Positions 1-10,150 of a DNA stretch of 64,000 bases are shown piece by piece. The notes beneath the pieces were generated by a model. It was not told the DNA's origin. It saw only the letters and a list, made by a program, of their open reading frames with translations, and made no database searches. This stretch comes from Gracilaria domingensis. Taxonomy: Eukaryota; Rhodophyta; Florideophyceae; Gracilariales; Gracilariaceae. Numbering within the stretch: the first letter of the stretch is position 1; each line of letters opens with the position of its first letter. The translations under genes and the position numbers were made by a program. Location: contig VCMS01000002.1 in assembly GCA_022539475.1 (NCBI GenBank), forward strand, positions 274,672-338,671, in the 5' to 3' direction.

Positions 1-109
1 CGACATCTGCAGATGGGTTGCTCCTGACACCTTTACCCGTTCCAATTCGCAGTCTGCAGTGTACAGTCAACCGCAGAGCCGGCAGGAAAAATTTCGAGCG
101 CTGCAAGCC

Positions 110-856
110 ATGGCCTCTTGTCCTACTGGCAGCATCCGAACTGAGAAACCAGAACCGCTCACTAAGGAGGTGCTCAAGTCGTTTCCAACCCCGGGAACAG
201 ACAAAAATGGAGACGAAGTGCAAGGCGTGTATTTCAATGGCTATGCTTCGGAATTTACTTTCGGTGCTTCCTCTTGGTTAGTCATGACATCAGACGCTGC
301 AGTTATATTTGACTGCCCGAGGTTCTCAGAAAAGTTAGCGAAGAACATTGAAAGAGTTGTCGGTGATCGTACTTTGTATCTTGCTCTATCGCACAGAGAT
401 GACGTTCACGGTCATGTTCAATGGGCGAACCGTCTAAGATGCTTACGAATAATTCATTCTGCAGAGTGCAATCGATCCCAGATGACGCATCAATGTGAAA
501 TCAAATTACGTGACTCGGACTTTCCATATGCAATAGCGGATGGAATCACACTACTGCACACGCCAGGTCACTCGAGAGGGTCTATCTGCTTGTACCACAA
601 ACATACAAAAAGTTTGTTTTCCGGAGATCACGTTGCCTTCTCGAATAAGGTTGGGAGACTTGTGGCCTTCAAACCATACAATTCCTTCAGTTGGGACGCT
701 CAGATTCAAAGCGTTGCTTCCCTCGCTGAAGTTGACTTCAAGTATATCTGGCCAGGGCACGGCCGAAAAATAGAATTCGTAGACGAAAATGAACGACGTT
801 CACAGCTGCAAGCCTTGGTGGAGCGAATGAAAGCCTCTACAGAGAGCTATGTTTGA
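110..856 (+). CDS. MBL-fold metallo-hydrolase, cyanobacterial/plant type
   Basis: A 248-aa metallo-beta-lactamase-fold protein. The usual HxHxDH metal motif appears as HRDDVHGH, followed by TPGHSRGS, then FSGDH and a C-terminal WPGHGR, giving the spaced His/Asp set of the fold. This exact pattern (LSHRDDV...GDH...PGHGR) is what I associate with the MBL proteins of cyanobacteria and plastid-bearing eukaryotes; substrate unknown. The frame is open upstream of the window's first ATG, but the ATG at 110 sits in a strong GCCATGG context and gives the usual length, so I chose it. No ferredoxin-like N-terminal extension is seen, although some relatives have one. A plastid location is possible but no clear transit peptide is visible. 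Confidence 0.85.
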   Translation: MASCPTGSIRTEKPEPLTKEVLKSFPTPGTDKNGDEVQGVYFNGYASEFTFGASSWLVMTSDAAVIFDCPRFSEKLAKNIERVVGDRTLYLALSHRDDVHGHVQWANRLRCLRIIHSAECNRSQMTHQCEIKLRDSDFPYAIADGITLLHTPGHSRGSICLYHKHTKSLFSGDHVAFSNKVGRLVAFKPYNSFSWDAQIQSVASLAEVDFKYIWPGHGRKIEFVDENERRSQLQALVERMKASTESYV

Positions 857-1452
857 CGTTCAGACCACACCTCTTTGTCGGGGAGGACTGTTAAGTTAAG
901 ATACAGTGGATTAGAATAGTCCATGTCTCAGAAATTCAAAGTGTGTGTATAGAGTTTAAATACACTGCTGTCGGGTCTTCACTGCATATTGCAACAGGAA
1001 ACTATCCAGTTGTTTCATGAAAAGGTACGAGGCAGGAAACGGTCGTCACGATGCTCTGTCGATGAGAAGCCCCATGGGTTTGAATTGTTGAACGGCGCGT
1101 ACGCAACCGATGTCACTGACCAACCTGTCTGCGAGAGGGCGTCCCTCACGCAGATAAAGGTAGCAAAGCACCTGGAAGTATTATGAAGTATTATGACTTC
1201 CTTTGAGACTCTCAAATTGAGAGAGGTACGAGTGGCAAACGGCCAAGACATCCCGAAGCCGCGCGGTATCTGTGTCACAGACTGTGATTCTTGATAGCGA
1301 TGCTATGAAGCCTTTCACACACTTTTGCCGCAAGATCATGCCCTTCACAAATTTCATTTATCGTTTCGCGATGTGATGACAGATGGCGGGTTGGCCGCCC
1401 AAATCCTTTTTAGCTCGCAGCACGCCTCTGCAATGGTTTTGAGTTCATACAT
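857..1452. other. Intergenic, tail-to-tail
   Basis: This is the space between the MBL gene (+) and the convergent histone-fold gene (-). It holds only short, unconvincing ORFs and no RNA gene or repeat that I can support. Confidence 0.5.
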
Positions 1453-3315
1453 TTATCCGTCACCTATATCGACAAACTTGACTTCCGCCTTCACCGGTGC
1501 CAATGGAGTTGACGGAGAAGAAACAGAAGTGCTCTGCAGAGACGCATTCTTGCTTTTCGGGCGTGGGGATCTTTGAACTCTCTCAATTCGACCACTGACT
1601 ATGCCGTCTCTGACTGGTGTCTTCTTCCCGTAAACGGCTCGTACTGGAACAGTAACATCGCCGAGGACATCCAGACGAACAGATTCACAAAGATAGCCAA
1701 AGACAAAAGGTTCATCATCAAGTTTAACATCCTCTTCAGATATGGGTGCATCTAGCATTCTCAACCCTCCTTTGATCTCAGATGGGCGCGGAAGATTATG
1801 AAGCTCTGCGCGTACGGTATCATCGATTAACTTAGCTTGTTGGGGGTCTTGAAAAAGGGCCGCCCCATTCTTGTCACTAAGAACCTGATGCTCAAGTCTC
1901 TTCTCCGCTTCTTGTATTTTCATCGAAATTCGTTGCGCATCGATCTTCATGTGGTACAGCAAGTCCAGGAAAGCACCTTTTGCACCTGACCCGCATATGA
2001 TCTTCAGCTCTTCAGCATTCTCATCAGGAGTTTTTCGCCTTCGACTCCCTTCTACTTGTGTACTTGCAGCGTTGTCCACGTTCTCTCGCACTGTACACAG
2101 ACTAGCGCCCATCTGCATGATGAACTCTTCGACAACATCCACCAAAAGGTTCAAAGCGTTTGTCGAGGCATGTGAAAAGCCGGCGTGGGAAAGCATCAAA
2201 GCACAAGAAGACAGCATTGTAGCATGAAAACGATCTTGAGTCGCAGGAACGGCCGCTCGCTCCACATCATTGAATATTTCTAGTAGATCTTTTCGTCCCT
2301 TCTTGACCCGCATTCGTGGACTTTTAGCCCGAGGGTTGACATGTGATATAACAGCTTCCTTCTTTGAAACGAGTTCTCCACGTTTTTGTAGCAGTGTAGC
2401 CACAACAGTCGAACGCCACGCATGATAGCGACGTAAACCATAAACATTCTTGGTTATGGGATGTTCATGCCCTAACATTTCATGTAAAGAAGCCGAAGGT
2501 GCAGGACGAGCAGTAGCACTTGCAAAAGTTGGAGCGCGAGGACGTTTACGAGGTGGGCGTAAAGCGATCCTGGGCGCCAGCGCCGATTTTGACGCGTTGG
2601 AGGAAAGAAGACCGGTCAACAAAGTGTCAGCCTTAGAGGTGACAAGAGCTTGTTCACGATATGCTTGTGCACATCTTCTAGCATCGGCAATAGAAGTTTG
2701 CAGTAGCTCACGAACTGTAACTGGCGGTTCTTGTTTGTCTATTAGAGTCTGTAAAACGTCTGCAAGCTGATCTGGGTGACGAAGCTCTCTCATTTGCGCC
2801 TTGCGCACAATCGCCTGCAATTCAGAAAACAGGGGCCCAAATGCTTGTGCCCCAGGAGACGGTGATTGTCGGCACTCGGTAAGTTGTTTAAGAGCCTGTT
2901 CGGACAGAAGCACTGTCGAAGGTGACTGGTATGGGGGTGAATTTCTCACACTTGGAGACTGACCAGCAGACGAACCTAGCAGTTCATAGCAGGGAATTGA
3001 ACAAGCAGCGTTTCTATCATCCTCAAGCAGGGACATAGGTGTAGTGTATCCTCCATCATCGCCGTCCATCATTCCCTCATCGTGTTCATATCTGACATCA
3101 TCTGAGTAGCGAATCGACAGCGATTCCAAGAGAGCATGGGACAATGCAAGGCGCAAATTGACGCTTGAAGGAGATAAGAAATGGGTTCGCCATGTTTCTG
3201 AGCTCTTTGCTGCTTGTTGTGCTGCTGAAAATTCAGCGTCGGATAAGTTGAGCGACACATTTGACAGAGAACCAAAAAGCTTGCGGTATCGCTCCAGTAC
3301 CTGAGTGGTCTGCAT
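1453..3315 (-). CDS. Histone-fold (BTP) protein, SAGA/TFIID-type subunit (SPT7L/TAF-like)
   Basis: A 620-aa acidic and Ser/Pro-rich protein starting at ATG 3315. At about residues 365-410 a stretch (HATMLSSCALMLSHAGFS, then NALNLLVDVVEEF) fits the bromodomain-associated (BTP) histone fold of TAF3, TAF8 and SPT7/SUPT7L: two amphipathic helices with a conserved hydrophobic HAGF-type centre. Flanking basic regions (RPPRKRPR, RVKKGRK) look nuclear, and no bromodomain is visible. In the family the fold pairs with another histone-fold subunit (TAF10 type) inside SAGA or TFIID. SUPT7L-like is my best guess, but TAF8/TAF3 cannot be excluded. The start lies 330 nt from the divergent transposase-derived gene. 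Confidence 0.55.
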   Translation of the reverse strand: MQTTQVLERYRKLFGSLSNVSLNLSDAEFSAAQQAAKSSETWRTHFLSPSSVNLRLALSHALLESLSIRYSDDVRYEHDEGMMDGDDGGYTTPMSLLEDDRNAACSIPCYELLGSSAGQSPSVRNSPPYQSPSTVLLSEQALKQLTECRQSPSPGAQAFGPLFSELQAIVRKAQMRELRHPDQLADVLQTLIDKQEPPVTVRELLQTSIADARRCAQAYREQALVTSKADTLLTGLLSSNASKSALAPRIALRPPRKRPRAPTFASATARPAPSASLHEMLGHEHPITKNVYGLRRYHAWRSTVVATLLQKRGELVSKKEAVISHVNPRAKSPRMRVKKGRKDLLEIFNDVERAAVPATQDRFHATMLSSCALMLSHAGFSHASTNALNLLVDVVEEFIMQMGASLCTVRENVDNAASTQVEGSRRRKTPDENAEELKIICGSGAKGAFLDLLYHMKIDAQRISMKIQEAEKRLEHQVLSDKNGAALFQDPQQAKLIDDTVRAELHNLPRPSEIKGGLRMLDAPISEEDVKLDDEPFVFGYLCESVRLDVLGDVTVPVRAVYGKKTPVRDGIVSGRIERVQRSPRPKSKNASLQSTSVSSPSTPLAPVKAEVKFVDIGDG

Positions 3316-3645
3316 TGCGCTAGAGACGGTACTGGGGAATAGTTAAGAATTAAACCGAGAGCGCGATTGTGAGGCGACCAAGAACGAAGACGAGATGGCC
3401 CACTGGTGCATTGAGGTGATGCGAAAAGAGGCGCGCAGCAGGAAATCATTTGGAGCATAGAAAGGATCATGCTCGCTGTAGAATGTAGACATGCAATTAC
3501 AGTAAGTGTGCAATATTTTGTAACGCAGTGCAGCTGTAAGGCGCACTAGGTTGCCCTCGTTGTTCGGTCAAGGTCCCGCGAAGATGCCGCGTGAAGCGCC
3601 CTGCTTCCGATCAAGCGCCGACTCCATCGGCATTCACCCTCCTCC
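3316..3645. promoter_or_regulatory. Divergent promoter region
   Basis: A 330-nt spacer between two divergently transcribed genes (histone-fold protein and transposase-derived protein). It must carry both promoters, but I see no clear TATA box or repeat. Confidence 0.4.
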
Positions 3646-6600
3646 ATGACCAACGTGCCCGCCATCATGACTCAGACCCCCGAGAGCGGCCACACCGCCA
3701 AACGCCGCCGTCGCGTGGAGCCTTCCGCCCCACCCTGGCGGGCCCCAGACTCCTCCATGCACCCGCACGATGCGCTTTTCGTGCCGCCTATCGACGTCAC
3801 TTTGTCCGATCCCTCTATGCGCCCTGCAGCCGTCGTCGTTCCCGATGAACCCGCTGTCCAGCCTGCTCCTCATCACCCATCCCATCCAGCCCCTAACGTA
3901 CCAGCTGAACCAATCCCGCTCATCTCGCCGGAGGCGAAAGATAAACTGCGGGCTGTGCTTAAATCGCTCGAAATGGACCCTCGTGCTCTTACGCGCATCA
4001 TCAACATGAGTACAATGCTCGATGAAAGACCAAGTATGAAACCCGGATACGCCCTAGTCAGAAAGATTGTCGCTGCGCTCTCTTCACTCGTTTATCCCTC
4101 AGACCCTCCCACTTTCCTCCAGTTGTTCGACAACCGCGCTCAGGCCAATGCCAGCGTTCAAGAGAAACTCATTTCAAATATCATTACAGCTATGAAAGCA
4201 ACAAAGCGGGGAACTATAGCACGTAGGTACGTCCGAAGCGTTCTCTGTGGCAGCATGTCTCGAGCGGAGGTTAATCGTTTGCTTGGGCACGACGAGGATG
4301 CACCAGCGCATGAAGAAGAAAGTGATGACGGAAAAGAGGATACTCTTAAAATGACGGGAAAAACCTTCAGCAGAGCTCGTCGTGACTGGGAAGTGCTTAT
4401 TGAATGTGGTGAGTTGCAGCCTGCCAAGTACGGTCGAACTAAAGTGCAAGATGAATCATTGCGTTATTTGCTTGCTTTCCTTTTTTCTCCGGAGAACTTG
4501 GTTCTAGTTTCATGGAGTGCTCTTCGAATAGTTGTCGACGAGAAAACGATACAGCTCCCAGCAGTTATGGTATCCAAGAACGGAAGTCTCATGCATCAGG
4601 AGTACTGCAAAGCACTTGAACCAACCACCTCTAACCCTCTTTCGCGCGGTTCTTTTTATGCTGTTCTTAACGCTCTGACGCGGAAAGAACTGAAATATCC
4701 AATACCTGTTGACAACGCGACACGAACCCTGGTGAAGGACCCGCTTGTGCTTGTGAGAGATCTTGCCATTCGCTTTGTTCCGTATGAAGCACGAAGCGCA
4801 TTTCTTCGCGAGTTTGACAAAGCGGAGTGGTTCCTTATGCACTCTTTTGTAGAAAGCCATCTTGGCACTGATGATTCCGGCTTCCACGACATCAACTTTG
4901 CACTTAGGGGTTCCACATCGCTAAGTGGTGAAGAAACGATTCGAGATAAGAACAGCGAGTGCAAGGGATGCGCCTTTCCCTTTGCGGTTATTGATTCTCT
5001 GCTGAAGATAGCCCCCCCGTCAGAGACCAATGCCGTAAAGGAGATCACTGAAGCTTGTCGCCAGAAGTTCATATCATACATGTGTTACCTCTGTCGAAAG
5101 ACGGTCCAAGACAAAGCCGTTGAAGATATCTTCCATGATATCCGCTCTAACAGGATGCGAAATCGCCTTGTTATTTTTGTGAACTTTGAGCATCCTCACG
5201 CTCCTTCGCTGAAGGCTGGGAAGATCCCTATCTTACAAGAGGCAGCCCTTCATGGAGCTGTTGTGTTTTTCTTTGAGCAAGGTGCAGAGTACGAAATCGG
5301 TAAGGACGAACTGAAGCATGTGTTTTACGATCACTTCATTTCAGCAGAGTCTATCGAAGATACATCAATCATGACTTTCGTTATCGAGGCTCTACTTCAC
5401 CGCATTCGCCTTGATTTTCCGGAAGCGAATGAACTCATATTTGTCACGGATAACACGCCAGTCTACAAGAATCAAATTTTCCCGTGCGTCCTTCCGTATA
5501 TATCGCGATTCCATAGCTTCCGCGCAGTTCGTCTTCTACATTCTTGTTCTCAAATTTGTGAGTCTCTCCTAGATGCCCATTTTGAACATGTGACGAAGGT
5601 CCTCTCTCGATGTTGCGATGGGAACAGTCCAACAATCGAGCAGGCGTTGACCATCATCAATTCTGATGATATTTTCCTAGATACTGCCGCCGGCCATGTC
5701 GTGCTTGACCGAGAATGTCAGGAACACGTAAAGGCCCTGAGGTCTCAAGGCTCTGAAATTTCTGAGCTCAGAGACGGCAATGACATTATATATCAGGACT
5801 GGCCAGCACCAGAAGATGGTAAAGCGATCGAAAACAATATGGTGAAAGCACGTATCCATGATTTCGGAGGGATCGGCCAAGGGTCCGTGTTGGACATTGG
5901 TGATGATCTTTATCAGAGTTTGGCACAACAACGCCAAGCCCCTATGTCCGAGTTACTTCATGCAGCCCCGGAAAACGCTGATGTGACCCCTCAAGTCGAC
6001 GGTCAAGGTAGTGCCGCCGGAATAGGTGCCCCAGGATTCACGATCTTCACGCGATATAGTGGAGAAGTGCAAAAGCCAATGACCATAGTTGATAATGGCG
6101 TAAGCAATTCGCAGCACCCCGGCGACATAGCCACCACATGCTACCCTATTGGTGTGGATATGAGGCACACGACTCATCCCTCTACAGTGGTGGAATGGAC
6201 CGGTTCGGTCACGCAAGTCCGTGTTCTGGTTATTGGGCGCCAGATCAACAGTAGAGCTATTAAGCTTCCACCTCCTCCACATGGTGTCACGGGAGGTCTA
6301 CTTGTGGATACAATCAGCCGCATCCGATCGAAGAAGAACAATTCAGTTGTATCCATAGAGAAACATCAGAAGGAAGAACCAAGTACGACCCCGTTGGCTA
6401 AGACAGGCATTGCGGGCAGAAGTTGCCATGAGTGCAACCGAAGCTTCAAGAGTGAGAGGTTCCTTCAATCTCATCAGTGCAAAGGCCCTCCAGTAGACAA
6501 AGATGTTTCGGCGCGTGCCGTTGTGTTGGCTACGGAGATGTATCGGGATCGCGAGTTGCCAGCCTTTTCCGATCCCTCATCTTACCTATGGGCCGGCTCG

Positions 6601-7179
6601 CATCTGACCAGAGGCGAAGAGCAGCAGACAATATCAGGTCTGAACTATGGCTGGGCCGAGGATATTGTCCTCAAAGATATTGTAGAAACTAACGTAATGC
6701 GTGTTTACAAGAACGAGGTCTTCCAGTGGTTGGATGATTGCAAAGGAGAAGCTGGCTTGCCAGCATCTGTGTTTCTGGACCGCCTTGTCGGTAAATATCC
6801 ACGACAAGGAGATTTGCCGTCCCTTCAAGTAATTGAGGCGTGGTGTAAGCTTCGTAAGGCTTTGTGGCGAATACAACCGTTTTGCCAGATGGGACATGAT
6901 GGTACACCGGTTATGGCTTATGGAGAAGAAGCGGACAACGGTAGCGGAAAGTCCCGGATGAAAGCCAGATACATTGCAAAGATCACAGAAATGCATGAGC
7001 ATCAACTTGGCTTGGACGAAGCAAACCGGCCGAAGCCAAGGCACATGTTCAAACAATTTGAAGAGTTTTTCAAAGATGACCAAGGCCGTCTACCACCTGA
7101 CTTTCCCAACCAGAAACAAGTCATTAACAAGATCAACGCACTGAGGTCTAAGAGTAAGCAAAGGCTAGAACCACGGTAG
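3646..7179 (+). CDS. Transposase-derived protein with RNase H-like core and C2H2-type finger
   Basis: An intact 1177-aa ORF. N-terminal about 90 residues are Pro-rich and disordered with a basic RRRR patch. From about 510 to 660 the layout resembles the catalytic core of a large eukaryotic DDE transposase-like family: a beta strand then FVNFEH (about 511), LHGAVVFFF (about 535), FVTDNTPVYKN (about 600) and LDAHFEHVTK (about 643). In relatives I expect an acidic residue in the first motif; here it reads Asn, while the DN of the second motif and the LDAHF motif are kept. A finger CHEC...SHQC lies at about 926-945 (C-x2-C-x12-H-x-C, a shortened C2H2), followed by a helical C-terminal region. Family assignment is by pattern only. 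The long intact frame with a changed catalytic site suggests a domesticated protein. No terminal inverted repeats were found. After the TAG stop the same frame stays open to 7377. Confidence 0.6.
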   Translation: MTNVPAIMTQTPESGHTAKRRRRVEPSAPPWRAPDSSMHPHDALFVPPIDVTLSDPSMRPAAVVVPDEPAVQPAPHHPSHPAPNVPAEPIPLISPEAKDKLRAVLKSLEMDPRALTRIINMSTMLDERPSMKPGYALVRKIVAALSSLVYPSDPPTFLQLFDNRAQANASVQEKLISNIITAMKATKRGTIARRYVRSVLCGSMSRAEVNRLLGHDEDAPAHEEESDDGKEDTLKMTGKTFSRARRDWEVLIECGELQPAKYGRTKVQDESLRYLLAFLFSPENLVLVSWSALRIVVDEKTIQLPAVMVSKNGSLMHQEYCKALEPTTSNPLSRGSFYAVLNALTRKELKYPIPVDNATRTLVKDPLVLVRDLAIRFVPYEARSAFLREFDKAEWFLMHSFVESHLGTDDSGFHDINFALRGSTSLSGEETIRDKNSECKGCAFPFAVIDSLLKIAPPSETNAVKEITEACRQKFISYMCYLCRKTVQDKAVEDIFHDIRSNRMRNRLVIFVNFEHPHAPSLKAGKIPILQEAALHGAVVFFFEQGAEYEIGKDELKHVFYDHFISAESIEDTSIMTFVIEALLHRIRLDFPEANELIFVTDNTPVYKNQIFPCVLPYISRFHSFRAVRLLHSCSQICESLLDAHFEHVTKVLSRCCDGNSPTIEQALTIINSDDIFLDTAAGHVVLDRECQEHVKALRSQGSEISELRDGNDIIYQDWPAPEDGKAIENNMVKARIHDFGGIGQGSVLDIGDDLYQSLAQQRQAPMSELLHAAPENADVTPQVDGQGSAAGIGAPGFTIFTRYSGEVQKPMTIVDNGVSNSQHPGDIATTCYPIGVDMRHTTHPSTVVEWTGSVTQVRVLVIGRQINSRAIKLPPPPHGVTGGLLVDTISRIRSKKNNSVVSIEKHQKEEPSTTPLAKTGIAGRSCHECNRSFKSERFLQSHQCKGPPVDKDVSARAVVLATEMYRDRELPAFSDPSSYLWAGSHLTRGEEQQTISGLNYGWAEDIVLKDIVETNVMRVYKNEVFQWLDDCKGEAGLPASVFLDRLVGKYPRQGDLPSLQVIEAWCKLRKALWRIQPFCQMGHDGTPVMAYGEEADNGSGKSRMKARYIAKITEMHEHQLGLDEANRPKPRHMFKQFEEFFKDDQGRLPPDFPNQKQVINKINALRSKSKQRLEPR

Positions 7180-7424
7180 TATACGCCATTCTTGCGAAGG
7201 CTACAGAAGGCTCTACGCAAGGAATTTACTGTGTACTCCATCTTGGCCTATTCTACAAACGTCCCTAACATCGAGCTGAAAGAGAATCAAGTAACTGGAA
7301 AGTTAGTCAACTGGTACTATACGACGAAAATTTGTGTGGAATCCCACCAGCGAGTTAATGTCCGACGAGAAGGATAAGCATTATCTTGCAGGCAAGCCAA
7401 GATTGACTAATAGAACTGCTGAAT

Positions 7425-8075
7425 ATGCAACTATTAATACTAAAGCAGATATTCTTTCAAGTACGTTTCCAATGCACCTGCCCTGGTGAACCTGCAATGT
7501 ATTCAAGGACTGAAAACGGAAAGGCGCAAGTTGTGATTCAAGCAACACTTATTTCCCTGTCGAGTGGTTTTGAATTTCCATCTGTCCGGTGTGGACCGTC
7601 GGTGCTTGATGAAGAATGAAGATAGGCCACGCACTGCTCTAGTTCGAAAGAAGCAATCAACTCTATTTCTCTTGTAAATACGAATGTAAGACGAAAAATG
7701 TATGCAGCAAAGAATGTAAAGAACCTGCCGTGTTTAGGAGGGAAGGATACGTTTGGTTGAACAGTCAGGCTGAGCATTACTGTTGGTTCGCAATTGGGGG
7801 CAGCTCACCATAAATGAGACAGAGAGTCCCCACGGCAAAAGAGCAAGAAGATAAATCTCTGATAGATATGTTTAAGCAAGACCCGTCAAAGTTTTTGGCC
7901 TTCCTTAAGAGAGAGAAATACGTGTAGTATTGGCGTAGATCTCCCGCTTCTTCGCAAGGAGGAGTTGAAGACCATACTAAAGAAGAAGAAGAAGACAGAA
8001 AGTGAAAGACCTGATAGATATGTATACTACATCATCTTGCTGACCTTTAACATCTCTCTATTTCTGAGCACTTAA
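7425..8075 (+). pseudogene. Decayed coding patch, Cys-rich, unrecognised
   Basis: No intact gene, but protein-like sequence appears in successive frames: a stretch with FQCTCPGEPAMYSRTENG ending at 7619; then from about 7640 another frame with CKYECKTKNVCSKECKE and YVWLNSQAEHYCWF, crossed by one TAA, then FKQDPSKFLAFLKREKYV ending at 7927; then a third frame with GVDLPLLRKEELKTI and PDRYVYYIILLTF ending at 8075. The Cys spacing suggests a zinc-binding segment. The position just downstream of the transposase-derived gene makes an old DNA-transposon relic plausible, but the family is not recognised. At least two frame changes and one stop are seen. Confidence 0.4.
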
Positions 8076-8805
8076 GAATATTTCCCTGTGTACTTGCCAA
8101 AGAAAATCGAGACTACAGACGTAGCTGGAAGATGAATTCTTGTCTTTCTGCGGACAGAACTTTGGATAATTTTTGACCCTGCTAGAACAGGCATCACTCT
8201 TCTCTGTTACTTCGTCTGGCTTGTATCTAAGCAACCCAAATTACCGCGGCGGACTGCAACTTCTTGTCAACGATAAAGAAGCGTAATTGGAAGTGCTTAT
8301 GTGAAGAGAAAAGCTATTGCGTGACGTGTTCTCTCTCTCAGAGAAAGTCTCTATCTAGTAATGGATTAGAGCCTAATTCCTGCTTACATGTATTGCAGAG
8401 CGTTCCGAAGTGTTCGTATCTATACGATTACTGCGCATGAAGTTTTTACGCATAATTCAGATTACCGAATTCAGTAGGCACAGGCTCCAATACTATTTCA
8501 GGAATGGAAACGTATAATCAGCTCCAAGCGGGAATAGAGAAAAAACCGCTGAACTGTGAAAAAAACTGTGGAAACTTGGTACCGAGGTGGTTTGATCCTT
8601 TTCTCTTGGAAGTGCAGAGAGAGCTAGAAGCGGATGGATCTTGAAGGTTTGTGTGACAGGGTTTTGATCCGAACGCAGTTAAGTGGAAGAATCTTATGGT
8701 GCCGTGTTCCGTGTCAGGATAAACACGTCTTCCGTCTATCATCTTTAGACAGGACAGGTGAGTACCATCCCATTTCGACCAGAGCTTCGGAAAATCACGC
8801 ACAGC
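8076..8805. other. Intergenic, upstream of asparaginase gene
   Basis: No gene is supported here. A good 5' splice-like sequence (AGGTGAGT) lies at about 8756, so a spliced 5' leader of the asparaginase gene is possible. Short ORFs in the block start without usable ATG context. Confidence 0.35.
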
Positions 8806-9992
8806 ATGCCACCCGTATCAAAATGGGCAATAGCGTTGCATGGTGGAGCTGGAGTTATCTCACGCGATACAGTCGCAAGACCTTATGAAGACGCCCTGAA
8901 CAAAGCCCTGCAAGCTGGGCAGATTGTTCTTGAAGCAGGCTTCAGTTCCGAATCTTGGGATGCAGTGGGACTGAGGCCGCCACCACTTGCACTCGCCGCG
9001 GCTCTCGTAGCTGTTGAGTGTATGGAAGATTGCCCACTGTTCAACGCAGGTTCGTGTATCTTATTCCGCACAAAGAACTGCCTTATCGATTCGCTTAAGT
9101 CTAACACTATTTCTTTCTTATGCGTCCATCTAGGCCATGGAGCTGTGCTGAACGATCGCGGCTTTGTAGAAAATGAAGCTGCCGTAATCGATGGTTCTAC
9201 GAGAAGAGCAGGATCTGTTTGTGGATGTAAGTAGCGTCAAGCTTGTTTGACTTTAGTTTAATCTTTCTAACTCATGTACCTATCTATTGGCCATACACAG
9301 TGCGTACGGTGAAACATCCTGCAAGACTTGCTGCGGTTGTTTATACTTCAGGTCCACACCAAATGATTGGTTTCTCTGCAGCTGAAAGGCTTGCAGACCG
9401 CTACCCTGCGTTAATCGAAAGGGCGGACCCAGCCTGGTTTATAACCGATCGTAGACAAGCGAGCCTTCACAAGGCCCGGGAACAAAAGACCACGACCTTA
9501 GACCATTCTGGTGGAACCTTTACGGATGCTCGTTTCGGCATAACCGGTTATAACGATACGAGCATCCGCGAGAAAATTGAAAACGAAGGAGAGACTGTTG
9601 GTGCTACCGTTGCCGATGGATTTGGCAATGTTGCATGCGTTACTTCCACCGGAGGAGTTACAAATAAGTGGGAGGGTAGAATAGGAGATACCCCTCTTAT
9701 TGGCGCCGGTTCCTACGCCTCAAATGATGCATGCGCGCTGTCGGGAACAGGTTGGGGTGAGCAATTTATCCGGTTTTCCGCTGCAAGCCGAGTTGCCCTC
9801 GCCGTTGAATGGTCTCGCATGTCTCTAAAAGATGCCATGTACGAAGTTGTGCACAACGTTTTCCCGGATGATACTGGTGGATTCGTGGGGGTCACCCCAA
9901 GTGGAGAGGTCTGTATGGATTTCAACAGCGTTGGTATGTTTCGAGGATGTCGCACTTGGCGCGGGGAAGACTTCGTCAAAATCTGGGATTAG
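8806..9992 (+). CDS. Plant-type L-asparaginase / isoaspartyl peptidase (Ntn hydrolase), 2 introns
   Basis: Exons 8806-9049, 9134-9226 and 9301-9992 give 342 aa. The enzyme family hydrolyses Asn and/or beta-aspartyl peptides after self-cleavage before a catalytic Thr. Visible family marks: N-terminal ALHGGAG; FNAG-HGAVLNDRG rebuilt across intron 1; DGSTRRAGSVCG then RTVKHPARLA across intron 2; the cleavage/nucleophile site GETVGATVADG; and TSTGGVTNKWEGRIGDTPLIGAG, which lines the active site. Introns are 84 nt (9050-9133) and 74 nt (9227-9300, GTAAGT...ACACAG, with CTAAC upstream). Intron 1 is a multiple of three without stops, so its retention would add 28 residues in the conserved glycine loop. 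Start is the first in-frame ATG. Confidence 0.9.
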
Positions 9993-10150
9993 TATTGACT
10001 TGCTTGTATAAAGTAAGCTACCACAATATGATCTTATCAAAGGATCCCGATTATACCAGCGAACGAGAGGATTGAGTTCTGCCAGGGGTGCTTGGTAATT
10101 AACAACAGAATCCGGGAGTTATCATGGTGATATATGAAGCGATGACGAAG

